A stretch of DNA of 64,000 nucleotides from contig NZ_CANLYI010000002.1 of assembly GCF_947495255.1 (NCBI RefSeq), positions 124,001-188,000 of the forward strand, in the 5' to 3' direction. Below, piece by piece: positions 46,345-55,188 of the stretch. The notes below the pieces were generated by a model. That model was not told where the DNA came from. It did no database searches and worked only from the letters and a program-made list of their open reading frames with translations. Positions within the stretch are counted from its first letter, which is position 1, and each line of letters opens with the position of its first letter. The DNA is from an uncultured Winogradskyella sp. (GTDB lineage: Bacteria > Bacteroidota > Bacteroidia > Flavobacteriales > Flavobacteriaceae). Both the position numbers and the translations under genes were made by a program.

Positions 46345-47598
46345 TTACATTCCTGTTCTAATAGCTTCTACAGGGTCTAACCTAGAAGCTGTTAAAGCAG
46401 GAATAACACCAGATATCAAACCTATAATAGAAGAAATAAAGAAACCTAAAAGCATATTTTGAGGCGAGAGTACAAATTCAAAATCTTCTGTAAGACTACT
46501 TCCTATTATGGTTCCTATCCAGACTAAAAACAAACCAACAAGACCACCAACTACGGCGAGAATTACAGCTTCAAATAAAAATTGAAATAAAATAAATTTA
46601 TTCTTAGCACCAAGTGATTTCTGTATACCAATAAGATTAGTACGTTCCTTAACACTCACAAACATAATATTTGCAATTCCGAAGCCTCCTACTAATAAAG
46701 AAAAGCCACTAATAACCCAACCTATTAGGTTTAACATTCCTAACATTTCATCAATAGCACCTTGTAAACCCGCAATTATATTGACAAAAAATGTATCTAT
46801 TTCATCTGCCTTTAAGCCACGTTTGTTTCTTAAAATTTGTGTCACTTCGGCTTTTAATCCGTCGATATCAGCATCTTTTTTAGGCTTTATTATGACAATA
46901 TGCATGTTGTTTGGATTGTTGTCTCCAAATCTATTTCTAACATAATTGGCTGGCAGAAAAATAGAAACATCGTTACTATCTCCTAACAAACCAGATCCTT
47001 CTTTTTTCACAACACCAATAACCGTAAATTTTTGTCCGTAAAGACGTACCTTTTTACCAATAGGCTCAAAATCACCAAATAAAGATTTTGCAATTTCCGA
47101 ACCAATAACCACTACTGCTTTACCTGAATTCGATTCAGATTCGTTATAAAACCGACCTTTTTCAAATTCTAAAACTTGGATATCTGTAAATTCACTAGAA
47201 ACCACGACGGTATTAACACCACTTACTAATTCAGATTCGTATCTTATATTCTCGCGTTTCACACCTAATTGAAAAGCAACATGCTTAGCTTCAGACAAAG
47301 ACGATTTTAAGCTTTTATACTCGTTATAAGAAATTGGATCAAATGTTTCACGTTGCCAACGTGGCACATCAGTTGGACCAAAAGACCTATTTACCACATA
47401 CATGGTATTACTATCTAAAGAACTCAATTGAGAGGTTATTGTTTTATCAAGAGAATCTACTGCTGCTAAAACTGCAATAATTGAAAAGATACCAACCGTT
47501 ACACCTAAAAGTGACAAGAATGTTCTAAGTTTATTATTTCGAAGTGCATTAATTGCAAACGAAAAACTCTCTTTTAATAAGCGTAAGTAGACCAGCAT
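46345..47598 (-). CDS. MacB/FtsX-type ABC transporter permease
   Basis: A 417-residue permease: an N-terminal helix (LRTFLSLLGVTVGIFSIIAVL), a MacB-like periplasmic core domain (about 50-280), then three C-terminal helices with the FtsX signature (ANIMFVSVKERTNLIGIQKSLG, ISSIIGLISGVIPALTASRLDPVEAI). Such permeases work with a separate ATPase in mechanotransmission, lipoprotein or toxin export. No ATPase gene is adjacent, so the partner lies elsewhere. It is divergent from purH. Confidence 0.9.
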   Translation of the reverse strand: MLVYLRLLKESFSFAINALRNNKLRTFLSLLGVTVGIFSIIAVLAAVDSLDKTITSQLSSLDSNTMYVVNRSFGPTDVPRWQRETFDPISYNEYKSLKSSLSEAKHVAFQLGVKRENIRYESELVSGVNTVVVSSEFTDIQVLEFEKGRFYNESESNSGKAVVVIGSEIAKSLFGDFEPIGKKVRLYGQKFTVIGVVKKEGSGLLGDSNDVSIFLPANYVRNRFGDNNPNNMHIVIIKPKKDADIDGLKAEVTQILRNKRGLKADEIDTFFVNIIAGLQGAIDEMLGMLNLIGWVISGFSLLVGGFGIANIMFVSVKERTNLIGIQKSLGAKNKFILFQFLFEAVILAVVGGLVGLFLVWIGTIIGSSLTEDFEFVLSPQNMLLGFFISSIIGLISGVIPALTASRLDPVEAIRTGM

Positions 47599-47766
47599 TT
47601 AAGTGTTGTTTTTATTACGTTTTAATCTTGAATTTTCACTTTTTAAACCCTGTAAAAAGCAAACAAAATTTCAACAATTTAAAGATAGGACGTTTTCAAC
47701 AATTTATTGTTACAAAAAACTTAAAGAAACTACATTTCTCACTAAGCTTTTCTTTGTGAATATACG

Positions 47767-47774
47767 TATTTTTG
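47767..47774 (+). promoter_or_regulatory. -7 element upstream of purH
   Basis: TATTTTTG is an exact TAnnTTTG match 26 bases before the purH ATG. A suitable TTG at the usual distance was not found. If real, the transcript starts near 47781 and the reading frame upstream of 47801 is not translated. Confidence 0.38.
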
Positions 47775-47800
47775 CCGCATCTAAAACACAACACAACATT

Positions 47801-49330
47801 ATGAGTAACAAAACCATTTCATCTGCACTAATTTCGGTATTTAGTAAAGATGGATTAGCACCAATCGTTAAAAAATTAAACGACTTAAACGTCACAATTT
47901 ATTCTACAGGAGGAACCGAAAAGTTCATTAAAGATTTAGGAATTGACGTTGTACCAGTAGAAGACGTAACGTCTTACCCTTCAATACTTGGTGGTCGCGT
48001 TAAAACCCTTCACCCTAAAGTATTTGGCGGCATTTTAAATCGCCAAAATCACGATGGTGATGTTGCCGAATTAAAAGAATTTGACATTCCTCAAATAGAT
48101 GTAGTCATTGTAGATTTATACCCTTTTGAAAAGACTGTTGCATCTGGAGCAAGTAACCAAGATATTATTGAAAAAATTGATATTGGAGGCATTTCTTTAA
48201 TTAGAGCTGCGGCTAAGAATTATGCAGATGTTACTTGTGTATCATCAGTTGATGATTATACGGAATTTTTAGAATTACTAGAAAGTAAAAACGGAGAAAC
48301 ATCTGAAGACGATAGAAGACAATTTGCTGCAAAAGCATTTAATGTATCTTCTCATTATGATTCTGCGATTTTTAATTACTTCAACAAAAACAATGAAATT
48401 CCGTCATTAAAAATTTCTGAAAATAACGGTAAAGTATTGCGTTATGGCGAAAACCCACACCAAAAAGGATTCTTCTTTGGTGACTTTGATAAGATTTTCA
48501 CAAAACTTCATGGTAAAGAATTAAGCTATAACAACCTGTTAGACGTTGATGCAGCTGTAAACTTAATGTTAGAATTTAAAAACGACGCACCAACTTTTGC
48601 GGTTTTAAAACACAACAACGCTTGTGGCTTAGCTCAACGCGACACTTTACACCAAGCTTATGTAGATGCATTGGCTGGTGATCCTGTTTCGGCTTTTGGA
48701 GGTGTATTAATCGGTAATACAGAAATTGATTTGACTACAGCAGAAGAGATTCATAAATTATTCTGTGAAGTCGTTATTGCTCCATCATTTTCTCCTGAAG
48801 CTTTAGAAATTTTAAAAGGAAAGAAAAATAGAATTCTTTTAATTTTAAAAGATATTGAAATGCCACAAACCAATGTTAGAAGTTGTTTAAATGGTGTTTT
48901 AGTTCAAGATAGAAATAACGTCACTGATACACTTGAAGGTTTAAAAGCAGTTACAAAGACAATAGCAACTACTGAAGAATTAGATGATTTAATATTTGCT
49001 TCAAAAATTTGTAAACACACAAAATCAAATACAATTGTTCTTGTAAAAAACAGACAATTGTGTGCAAGTGGCACTGGACAAACAAGTAGAGTTGATGCCT
49101 TAAACCAGGCGATACACAAAGCGCAATCATTTAAATTTGATTTAAAAGGTTCTGTTATGGCAAGTGATGCTTTTTTCCCTTTTCCAGATTGTGTAGAAAT
49201 TGCTGATAACGCAGGTATTACTGCTGTAATTCAACCAGGAGGTTCTATAAAAGACCAATTAAGTATTGATTATTGTAATGAAAACAATATAGCTATGGTA
49301 ATGACAGGCACACGTCATTTTAAGCATTAA
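47801..49330 (+). CDS. purH: Bifunctional AICAR transformylase/IMP cyclohydrolase PurH
   Basis: ATG 47801 gives 509 residues starting MSNKTISSALISVFSKDGL. The in-frame extension upstream (66 codons) has no family match. The N-terminal MGS-like IMP cyclohydrolase domain (STGGTEKFIKDLG, ILGGRVKTLHPKVFGGIL) is followed by the AICAR formyltransferase domain (RYGENPHQKGFFFGDF, LKHNNACGLAQRDT, SDAFFPFPDCVEIADNAGI). It carries out the last two steps of de novo IMP synthesis. It has its own terminator at 49343 and precedes the mre operon. Confidence 0.97.
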   Translation: MSNKTISSALISVFSKDGLAPIVKKLNDLNVTIYSTGGTEKFIKDLGIDVVPVEDVTSYPSILGGRVKTLHPKVFGGILNRQNHDGDVAELKEFDIPQIDVVIVDLYPFEKTVASGASNQDIIEKIDIGGISLIRAAAKNYADVTCVSSVDDYTEFLELLESKNGETSEDDRRQFAAKAFNVSSHYDSAIFNYFNKNNEIPSLKISENNGKVLRYGENPHQKGFFFGDFDKIFTKLHGKELSYNNLLDVDAAVNLMLEFKNDAPTFAVLKHNNACGLAQRDTLHQAYVDALAGDPVSAFGGVLIGNTEIDLTTAEEIHKLFCEVVIAPSFSPEALEILKGKKNRILLILKDIEMPQTNVRSCLNGVLVQDRNNVTDTLEGLKAVTKTIATTEELDDLIFASKICKHTKSNTIVLVKNRQLCASGTGQTSRVDALNQAIHKAQSFKFDLKGSVMASDAFFPFPDCVEIADNAGITAVIQPGGSIKDQLSIDYCNENNIAMVMTGTRHFKH

Positions 49331-49342
49331 AAACTTCATTTT

Positions 49343-49391
49343 AGAACCCAAAATTGAGATAAAAATCATCTTAATTTTGGGTTCTTTTTTT
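49343..49391 (+). terminator. Terminator after purH
   Basis: A long stem (AGAACCCAAAATT... / ...AATTTTGGGTTCT) with a 12-18-base interrupted loop and a run of nine T. It is a strong intrinsic terminator separating purH from mreB. Confidence 0.88.
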
Positions 49392-49556
49392 TTACCACAG
49401 CCCTTAACTCATTTCTAGTTTTAAAAAAGTGTAAGAAAAAACAAAAAAAATTGAGCAATAAACATCTATAATCATTTAAATAGCGTATATTTTACTACTT
49501 TTACAGATAGTCTTATAAAAGAAGACAAGAATAACCCAAATAATTAAGAATAGCAC

Positions 49557-50585
49557 ATGGGATTTTTTGATTTCCTAACGGAAGAAATAGCCATAGATTT
49601 AGGAACCGCAAATACACTGATAATCCACAATGACAAAGTTGTTGTTGACAATCCATCTATAGTAGCAAGAGACCGCATTAGCGGAAAAATCATAGCAGTT
49701 GGTAAAGAAGCCAACATGATGCAAGGAAAAACGCACGAAAACATTAAAACAATTCGTCCATTAAAAGATGGTGTAATTGCAGATTTTGATGCATCCGAGC
49801 AAATGATAAGCATGTTTATTAAAAACATTCCTGCTTTAAAGAAGAAATTCTTTAATCCTGCTTTGCGTATGGTTGTTTGTATTCCTTCTGGAATTACGGA
49901 AGTAGAAATGCGAGCTGTAAAAGAATCTTGTGAACGTGTTAACGGAAAAGAAGTTTATTTAATACACGAGCCAATGGCAGCTGCGATTGGTATTGGTGTA
50001 GATATTATGCAACCAAAAGGAAATATGATTGTTGATATAGGTGGTGGAACTACCGAAATCGCAGTAATTGCTCTTGGTGGCATTGTTTGTGATAAATCTG
50101 TAAAAGTTGCAGGTGATGTTTTTACAAACGATATTATCTATTACATGAGAACACAGCATAACTTATATGTTGGTGATAGAACAGCTGAAAAAATTAAAAT
50201 ACAAATTGGCGCAGCCACTGAAGATTTAGAATTACCTCCAGAAGACATGAGTGTTCAAGGTCGTGATTTATTAACAGGAAAGCCAAAACAAGTTCAGATT
50301 TCATTCCGTGAAATTGCTAAAGCATTAGATAAATCTATTTTACGAATTGAAGATTCTGTAATGGAAACTTTATCTCAAACACCTCCAGAATTAGCTGCAG
50401 ATATTTATAACACTGGTATTTATTTAGCAGGTGGTGGATCTATGCTTAGAGGCTTAGACAAACGTCTTTCTCAAAAAACAGATTTACCTGTTTATATTGC
50501 AGAAGACCCTTTAAGAGCTGTTGTAAGAGGTACAGGTATTGTGCTTAAAAACTTACCAAAATACAAAAGCGTATTGATTAAATAA
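49557..50585 (+). CDS. mreB: Rod shape-determining protein MreB
   Basis: A 342-residue bacterial actin homologue. The ATP-binding motifs AIDLGTANTLI (phosphate 1), DIGGGTTEIAVIALGG (phosphate 2) and IYLAGGGSMLRGLDKRL (adenosine) are intact, and the length is normal. It forms membrane-associated filaments that steer lateral cell-wall synthesis. It is first in the operon mreB-mreC-mreD-mrdA-rodA. Confidence 0.97.
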   Translation: MGFFDFLTEEIAIDLGTANTLIIHNDKVVVDNPSIVARDRISGKIIAVGKEANMMQGKTHENIKTIRPLKDGVIADFDASEQMISMFIKNIPALKKKFFNPALRMVVCIPSGITEVEMRAVKESCERVNGKEVYLIHEPMAAAIGIGVDIMQPKGNMIVDIGGGTTEIAVIALGGIVCDKSVKVAGDVFTNDIIYYMRTQHNLYVGDRTAEKIKIQIGAATEDLELPPEDMSVQGRDLLTGKPKQVQISFREIAKALDKSILRIEDSVMETLSQTPPELAADIYNTGIYLAGGGSMLRGLDKRLSQKTDLPVYIAEDPLRAVVRGTGIVLKNLPKYKSVLIK

Positions 50586-50595
50586 GCCCTAAATA

Positions 50596-51417
50596 ATGCA
50601 ACAAATTTTCAATTTTGTTATAAGAAACAAAACCTTTCTGTTGTTTTTATTGCTTTTTAGTATTGCCTTAGCTTTAACGATTCAATCGCATTCTTATCAT
50701 AGGAGTAAATTCATAAATTCAGCCAATTTTTTAACTGGTGGTGTTTATGGTACTATGAATTCTGTGGATCAATATTTTAATTTAAAGGTAGAAAATGAAA
50801 TTCTCGCAAAGGAGAACAAACTACTAAGAGAACAAATTTTTAATAAACTATCACAAACTGACTCTTCTTACATTGATAGTACATATTCAAAAGGACAATA
50901 TAGAGTAACCATTGCTGACGTTTATAAAAATAGTTATTCAGCATCAAATAATATTCTTACTTTAAACAAAGGACAAAAGCACAATATAAAAGAAGACTTT
51001 GGTGTAATGACATCAAATGGAATTGTTGGTATCATCGATAATACATCTAATAATTACTCTACAGTAATATCTATTTTAAACACAAAAAATAGTATTAATG
51101 CTAAATTAAAATCATCCAATCACATTGGCTCTCTAACTTGGAATGCGCAATCACCAAATATTGTGCAATTAGAAGATGTTTCACAGTATGCACCTGTAAA
51201 AATTGGTGACACCATTGAAACTGGTGGTGAATCTTCAATTTTCCCAAAAGGAATTGGTATTGGTACAATTTCTGATTTTGAAAGTGATATTAGTGGTGAC
51301 ACATACACCATTCAGGTTAAATTGTTTAATGACATGACCAACCTTGGTACGGTTTATATTATAGAAAATTTAAACCGAACTGAAGTACTTAACCTAGAAA
51401 ACAGTAGTAATGAATAA
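50596..51417 (+). CDS. mreC: Rod shape-determining protein MreC
   Basis: A 273-residue protein: one N-terminal membrane helix (TFLLFLLLFSIALALTI), a coiled coil (NLKVENEILAKENKLLREQI), and two small beta-barrels (NNILTLNKGQKHNIKEDFGV, GDTIETGGESSIFPKGIGIG). This layout is the MreC fold. It links MreB/MreD to PBP2. It is 10 bases after mreB and overlaps mreD by 8 bases. Confidence 0.95.
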   Translation: MQQIFNFVIRNKTFLLFLLLFSIALALTIQSHSYHRSKFINSANFLTGGVYGTMNSVDQYFNLKVENEILAKENKLLREQIFNKLSQTDSSYIDSTYSKGQYRVTIADVYKNSYSASNNILTLNKGQKHNIKEDFGVMTSNGIVGIIDNTSNNYSTVISILNTKNSINAKLKSSNHIGSLTWNAQSPNIVQLEDVSQYAPVKIGDTIETGGESSIFPKGIGIGTISDFESDISGDTYTIQVKLFNDMTNLGTVYIIENLNRTEVLNLENSSNE

Positions 51418-51916
51418 CGTTATAGGCTTAAATACAATTCGGTTTATCATATTGCTTTTATTACAAGTGATGATTTGTAATCATATAGACCTTTTTGGTT
51501 ATATCAATCCTTACATATATATCATATTCATTTTTCTTTTCCCTATAAAGGACGAGCGACTAGTTTTACTATTAACAAGTTTCCTATTAGGTATGCTAGT
51601 TGATTTATTCTCAGATTCTGGAGGCGTACATGCAGCTGCAGCTGTATCATTAGCTTATGCAAGACCTGTACTATTAAAAAGTTCTTTTGGAATGTTATAC
51701 GAACATCACAGTATAAAATTTAGCACAACAGATTTAGGAAGTCTCATTGGCTATATAACCATCGGTACTTTCATTCATCACTTCATATTATTTTCACTCG
51801 AAATATTTAACATTTCCAACATACTTTTAATCCTCAAGAAGACGTTATTTTCTAGTATTTTTACAATAATACTTAGTGTATTAATTATAATTCTATTTAG
51901 CCGAAATAAAAAATGA
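51410..51916 (+). CDS. mreD: Rod shape-determining protein MreD
   Basis: A 168-residue very hydrophobic protein with about five membrane helices (FIILLLLQVMICNHIDLFG, YIYIIFIFLFPI, LVLLLTSFLLGMLVDLFSDS, LGSLIGYITIGTFIHHFILF, TIILSVLIIILFSRNKK). Position between mreC and mrdA and the conserved LGMLVDLFSDSGGVHA identify it as MreD. It overlaps mreC by 8 bases and mrdA by 4, a fully coupled operon. Confidence 0.93.
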   Translation: MNNVIGLNTIRFIILLLLQVMICNHIDLFGYINPYIYIIFIFLFPIKDERLVLLLTSFLLGMLVDLFSDSGGVHAAAAVSLAYARPVLLKSSFGMLYEHHSIKFSTTDLGSLIGYITIGTFIHHFILFSLEIFNISNILLILKKTLFSSIFTIILSVLIIILFSRNKK

Positions 51917-53850
51917 GAAAACTATTACTTCTAACAACTGTTATTCTTGTTGGTCTTGTTTTTATTGCGCGTCTATTTTATCTTCAAGTTTACAACAGTG
52001 ATGCCTACGATATTTTTGAAGATACTGCAATAAGAAAAGAGTATAACTATCCTAAAAGAGGTTACGTTTATGACAGAAACGGAAAACTTTTAGTTGCTAA
52101 TCAGCCTTCTTATGATGTCATGGTTATTCCCAGAGAAGTTTCACCTTTAGACTCCATAGAGCTTGAAGAGTTTTGTAGTTTATTAAAAATAACTAAAGAA
52201 GATTACGAAAATAAATTAAGTAAAGCCAAAAATTACTCTTACAGATTACCATCACCTTTTGTGCCGCAACTTTCAAAAAAAGATTATGCTGTACTTCAAG
52301 AAAAAATGCGAAAATTTGAAGGCTTTTATATTCAGAAACGTTCACTTAGATCTTACCAAACTAATATTGGCGCAAATGTACTTGGTGACCTTGGAGAGGT
52401 GAACCGAAGAATAATTAAACGTCAACCCTATTACAAATTGGGTGATTTAATTGGTAAACAAGGTATAGAATTATCTTATGAAGATGTTTTACGCGGTGTA
52501 AAAGGTATTAAGTTTATACAGAAAGACAGACATAATAAAAATATTGGACCATATAAAGATGGAATTTTTGACACTTTACCTAAACCAGGAAAAGACATTA
52601 CAATTACTATCGACTCCGAATTACAAGCTTATGGTGAATTATTAATGAAACATAAGCGTGGCGGAATTGTTGCCATTGACCCTCAAACTGGAGAAATATT
52701 AGCGATGGTAACTGGACCTAGTTATAATCCTAATTTGTTAGTTGGTAGAGAACGTAACAAAAATTTCAGCAGACTATTTAGAGACACTATTAACATGCCT
52801 ACTTTTGACCGAGGTTTACAAGCTCAATATCCTCCTGGTTCACCTTTTAAAGTTATAAATGCATTGATTGGTTTACAAGAAGAAGTTGTTGATGTCGATG
52901 ATAAATTCACATGTCGAATGGGCTATTATTATGGCAGCAGAAGACTTACAGGTTGTCACCATCATAGAAGTCCTGTTGATATGAATGCAGGAATCGCCCA
53001 ATCATGTAATGCTTATTTTGTAAATGTATATCGTCGTATCGTAGATAAATATGATGATGCAGGAAAAGGCATGAACATATGGGCAGATCATGCTAAAAGT
53101 TTTGGATTAGGTAATTACCTCAATAATGATTTATCAGTAGGTAGAAAAGGACGAATTCCTGATGGAAATTATTATGATGGACAATATGGAGATAATCGTT
53201 GGGGATCTACTTACATTGTATCTAATGCTATTGGACAAGGTGAAGTTGAGGCGACACCTATACAGTTAGCAAATATGGCTGCAGCTATTGGTAATCGTGG
53301 TTATTATTACACACCTCACATTATAAAAAATATAGAAGGTGATTCAATTCCAAAAAAATTCAAAACACCTAATTATACCACAATAGACAAACGTCATTTT
53401 GAACCTGTAGTACAAGGTATGTTTGATGTATTTAACAAAGGAACTGCGCAATCTTTAAGAGTGCCTGGTATAGAAATTTGTGGAAAAACGGGAACCGCAG
53501 AAAACTTCGTAAAAATAGATAGCATAAAAACACAACTTACAGATCATTCTATATTCGTAGCTTTTGCTCCAAAAGATAACCCAAAAATTGCCATCGCTGT
53601 TTTTGTAGAAAATGGATATTGGGGAAGTCGTTTTGCAGGAAGAATGGCAAGTTTAATGATTGAAAAATATATTAAAGGTCATATTACAAGAACAGATTTA
53701 GAAGATTGGATTTTAACGCATAGTCTCGAAAACGAATACAAAAAACCTTATTCTGGAGAACCTTTTAAAATTAATGGGGAAACAACACTTCAGGTCATTG
53801 ATAAAAATGCAGTTGAAGTTATTAATGGAAATCAAAATTTTAAAGATTAA
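51913..53850 (+). CDS. mrdA: Penicillin-binding protein 2 (peptidoglycan transpeptidase)
   Basis: A 645-residue class B PBP with one N-terminal membrane anchor (LLLLTTVILVGLVFIARLFY), the pedestal domain (GYVYDRNGKLLVANQPSYDV), and the transpeptidase motifs SPFK (Ser310, Lys313), SCN (364-366) and KTG (525-527). A Cys/His cluster between them (Cys334, Cys348, His349-351) could bind zinc, as reported for E. coli PBP2. It crosslinks the wall during elongation, together with RodA encoded next. Confidence 0.96.
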   Translation: MRKLLLLTTVILVGLVFIARLFYLQVYNSDAYDIFEDTAIRKEYNYPKRGYVYDRNGKLLVANQPSYDVMVIPREVSPLDSIELEEFCSLLKITKEDYENKLSKAKNYSYRLPSPFVPQLSKKDYAVLQEKMRKFEGFYIQKRSLRSYQTNIGANVLGDLGEVNRRIIKRQPYYKLGDLIGKQGIELSYEDVLRGVKGIKFIQKDRHNKNIGPYKDGIFDTLPKPGKDITITIDSELQAYGELLMKHKRGGIVAIDPQTGEILAMVTGPSYNPNLLVGRERNKNFSRLFRDTINMPTFDRGLQAQYPPGSPFKVINALIGLQEEVVDVDDKFTCRMGYYYGSRRLTGCHHHRSPVDMNAGIAQSCNAYFVNVYRRIVDKYDDAGKGMNIWADHAKSFGLGNYLNNDLSVGRKGRIPDGNYYDGQYGDNRWGSTYIVSNAIGQGEVEATPIQLANMAAAIGNRGYYYTPHIIKNIEGDSIPKKFKTPNYTTIDKRHFEPVVQGMFDVFNKGTAQSLRVPGIEICGKTGTAENFVKIDSIKTQLTDHSIFVAFAPKDNPKIAIAVFVENGYWGSRFAGRMASLMIEKYIKGHITRTDLEDWILTHSLENEYKKPYSGEPFKINGETTLQVIDKNAVEVINGNQNFKD

Positions 53851-55130
53851 TGCTGAGAGAAAATCATAGAGGTTTTAAATTCGATTGGATAACTATAGTA
53901 TTATTTCTACTTCTTGTTGTTTTTGGGTACCTTAATATTTTGTCAGCTTCGCATGTTGGTGAGATTACAAGTTATTTTGATGCTTCTCAATTATATGGTA
54001 AACATTTAATTTTTGTTGGATTAACCTTTGTACTTATCGTTCTCATTCTTTCTGTTGAAGCTAAGTTCTATGAACGGTTTGCAAGTGTCATTTACATTAT
54101 TGCAATGATAGCATTAGTTGGTCTGTTTATTTTTGGTAAAGATGTAAATGGCGCACGCTCTTGGTATGGTATTGGTAGCATGACTTTACAACCAAGTGAA
54201 TTTGCAAAATTCGCAACAGCTTTAGCAGTAGCTAAATTTATTAGTGATCTTGAAACTAATATGAAAACAGTAAAAGATCAACTGAAGGTAACAGCTATTA
54301 TTGTAATACCTGCTTTGCTTATTTTACTACAGAATGATGCTGGTAGCACCATTGTTTATCTCGCCTTTTTCTTTGTGTTTTATCGTGAAGGTTTACAACA
54401 AGTTTATCTAATAATAGCCTTATCATTAATAGTGCTAGCAGTACTTGGTCTAAAATTTGGAGTATTAATTACGGCTATAATTGCAACACTAGTACTTATA
54501 AGTGTTTATTTTTTTAAGAGGAAAAATAAAGGTTCAATATTTCAATATATAATTGCACTAATTATTTGTATAGGCTTTTCGTATGGTGTGAAATTATTCT
54601 ATGAACATGGACTAAAACCTCACCAACAAAACAGAATTAGCCTTTGGTTACGATTAGAAAAAGATCCGGTGAAATTAGAACGCATGAAAAAAGCAGAAGC
54701 CTACAATCTTATTCAGTCTGAACAAGCTATTAGCTCGGGAGGTGTCTCAGGAAAAGGCTTTTTACAAGGCACAAGAACCACTGGTAAATTTGTACCAGAA
54801 CAACACACAGATTATATTTTTAGTACAGTTGGGGAAGAATGGGGATTTTTAGGAACAAGCCTCGTTGTTTTAACCTTTGTACTTTTAATAATTAGAATTC
54901 TTTATTTAGCTGAAGCTCAAAAATCGCAATTTAGCCGTGTGTATGGTTATGGTGTGGCTTCTATTCTATTTGTTCACTTTACCATTAATATTGGTATGGT
55001 TATGGGATTAATACCAACCGTTGGTATTCCACTACCCTTTTTTAGTTATGGTGGCTCCGGACTTTGGGGTTTTACCATTCTACTCTTTATTTTTGTTAAG
55101 TTAGATAGTAATAAGATTAATGAGTGGTAA
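53850..55130 (+). CDS. rodA: Peptidoglycan glycosyltransferase RodA
   Basis: A 426-residue SEDS-family polymerase with about ten membrane helices. Signature stretches: NGARSWYGIGSMTLQPSEFAK, a large loop with SGKGFLQGTRTTGKFVPEQ and HTDYIFSTVGEEWGFLG, and VGIPLPFFSYGGSGLWGF. It polymerises lipid II with PBP2 during lateral growth. The start overlaps the PBP2 stop by one base. It is the last gene of the rod operon, ending at a convergent terminator. Confidence 0.96.
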   Translation: MLRENHRGFKFDWITIVLFLLLVVFGYLNILSASHVGEITSYFDASQLYGKHLIFVGLTFVLIVLILSVEAKFYERFASVIYIIAMIALVGLFIFGKDVNGARSWYGIGSMTLQPSEFAKFATALAVAKFISDLETNMKTVKDQLKVTAIIVIPALLILLQNDAGSTIVYLAFFFVFYREGLQQVYLIIALSLIVLAVLGLKFGVLITAIIATLVLISVYFFKRKNKGSIFQYIIALIICIGFSYGVKLFYEHGLKPHQQNRISLWLRLEKDPVKLERMKKAEAYNLIQSEQAISSGGVSGKGFLQGTRTTGKFVPEQHTDYIFSTVGEEWGFLGTSLVVLTFVLLIIRILYLAEAQKSQFSRVYGYGVASILFVHFTINIGMVMGLIPTVGIPLPFFSYGGSGLWGFTILLFIFVKLDSNKINEW

Positions 55131-55132
55131 AT

Positions 55133-55163
55133 AAAAAAGACCGCTTTATCAGCAGTCTTTTTT
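55133..55163. terminator. Terminator between rodA and valS
   Basis: AAAAAAGAC and GTCTTTTTT pair, with an inner GCT/AGC stem after one mismatch and a 5-base loop. The A- and T-runs on either side let it act on both the rodA and the valS transcripts, which converge here. Confidence 0.75.
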
Positions 55164-55188
55164 ATTTTAAATTCTAAAATGAAATCTA

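Noticed and set aside
47603..47800. 66-codon N-terminal extension of PurH
   Set aside because: The extension has no family similarity and contains the TATTTTTG -7 box; the ATG at 47801 matches the PurH N-terminus.
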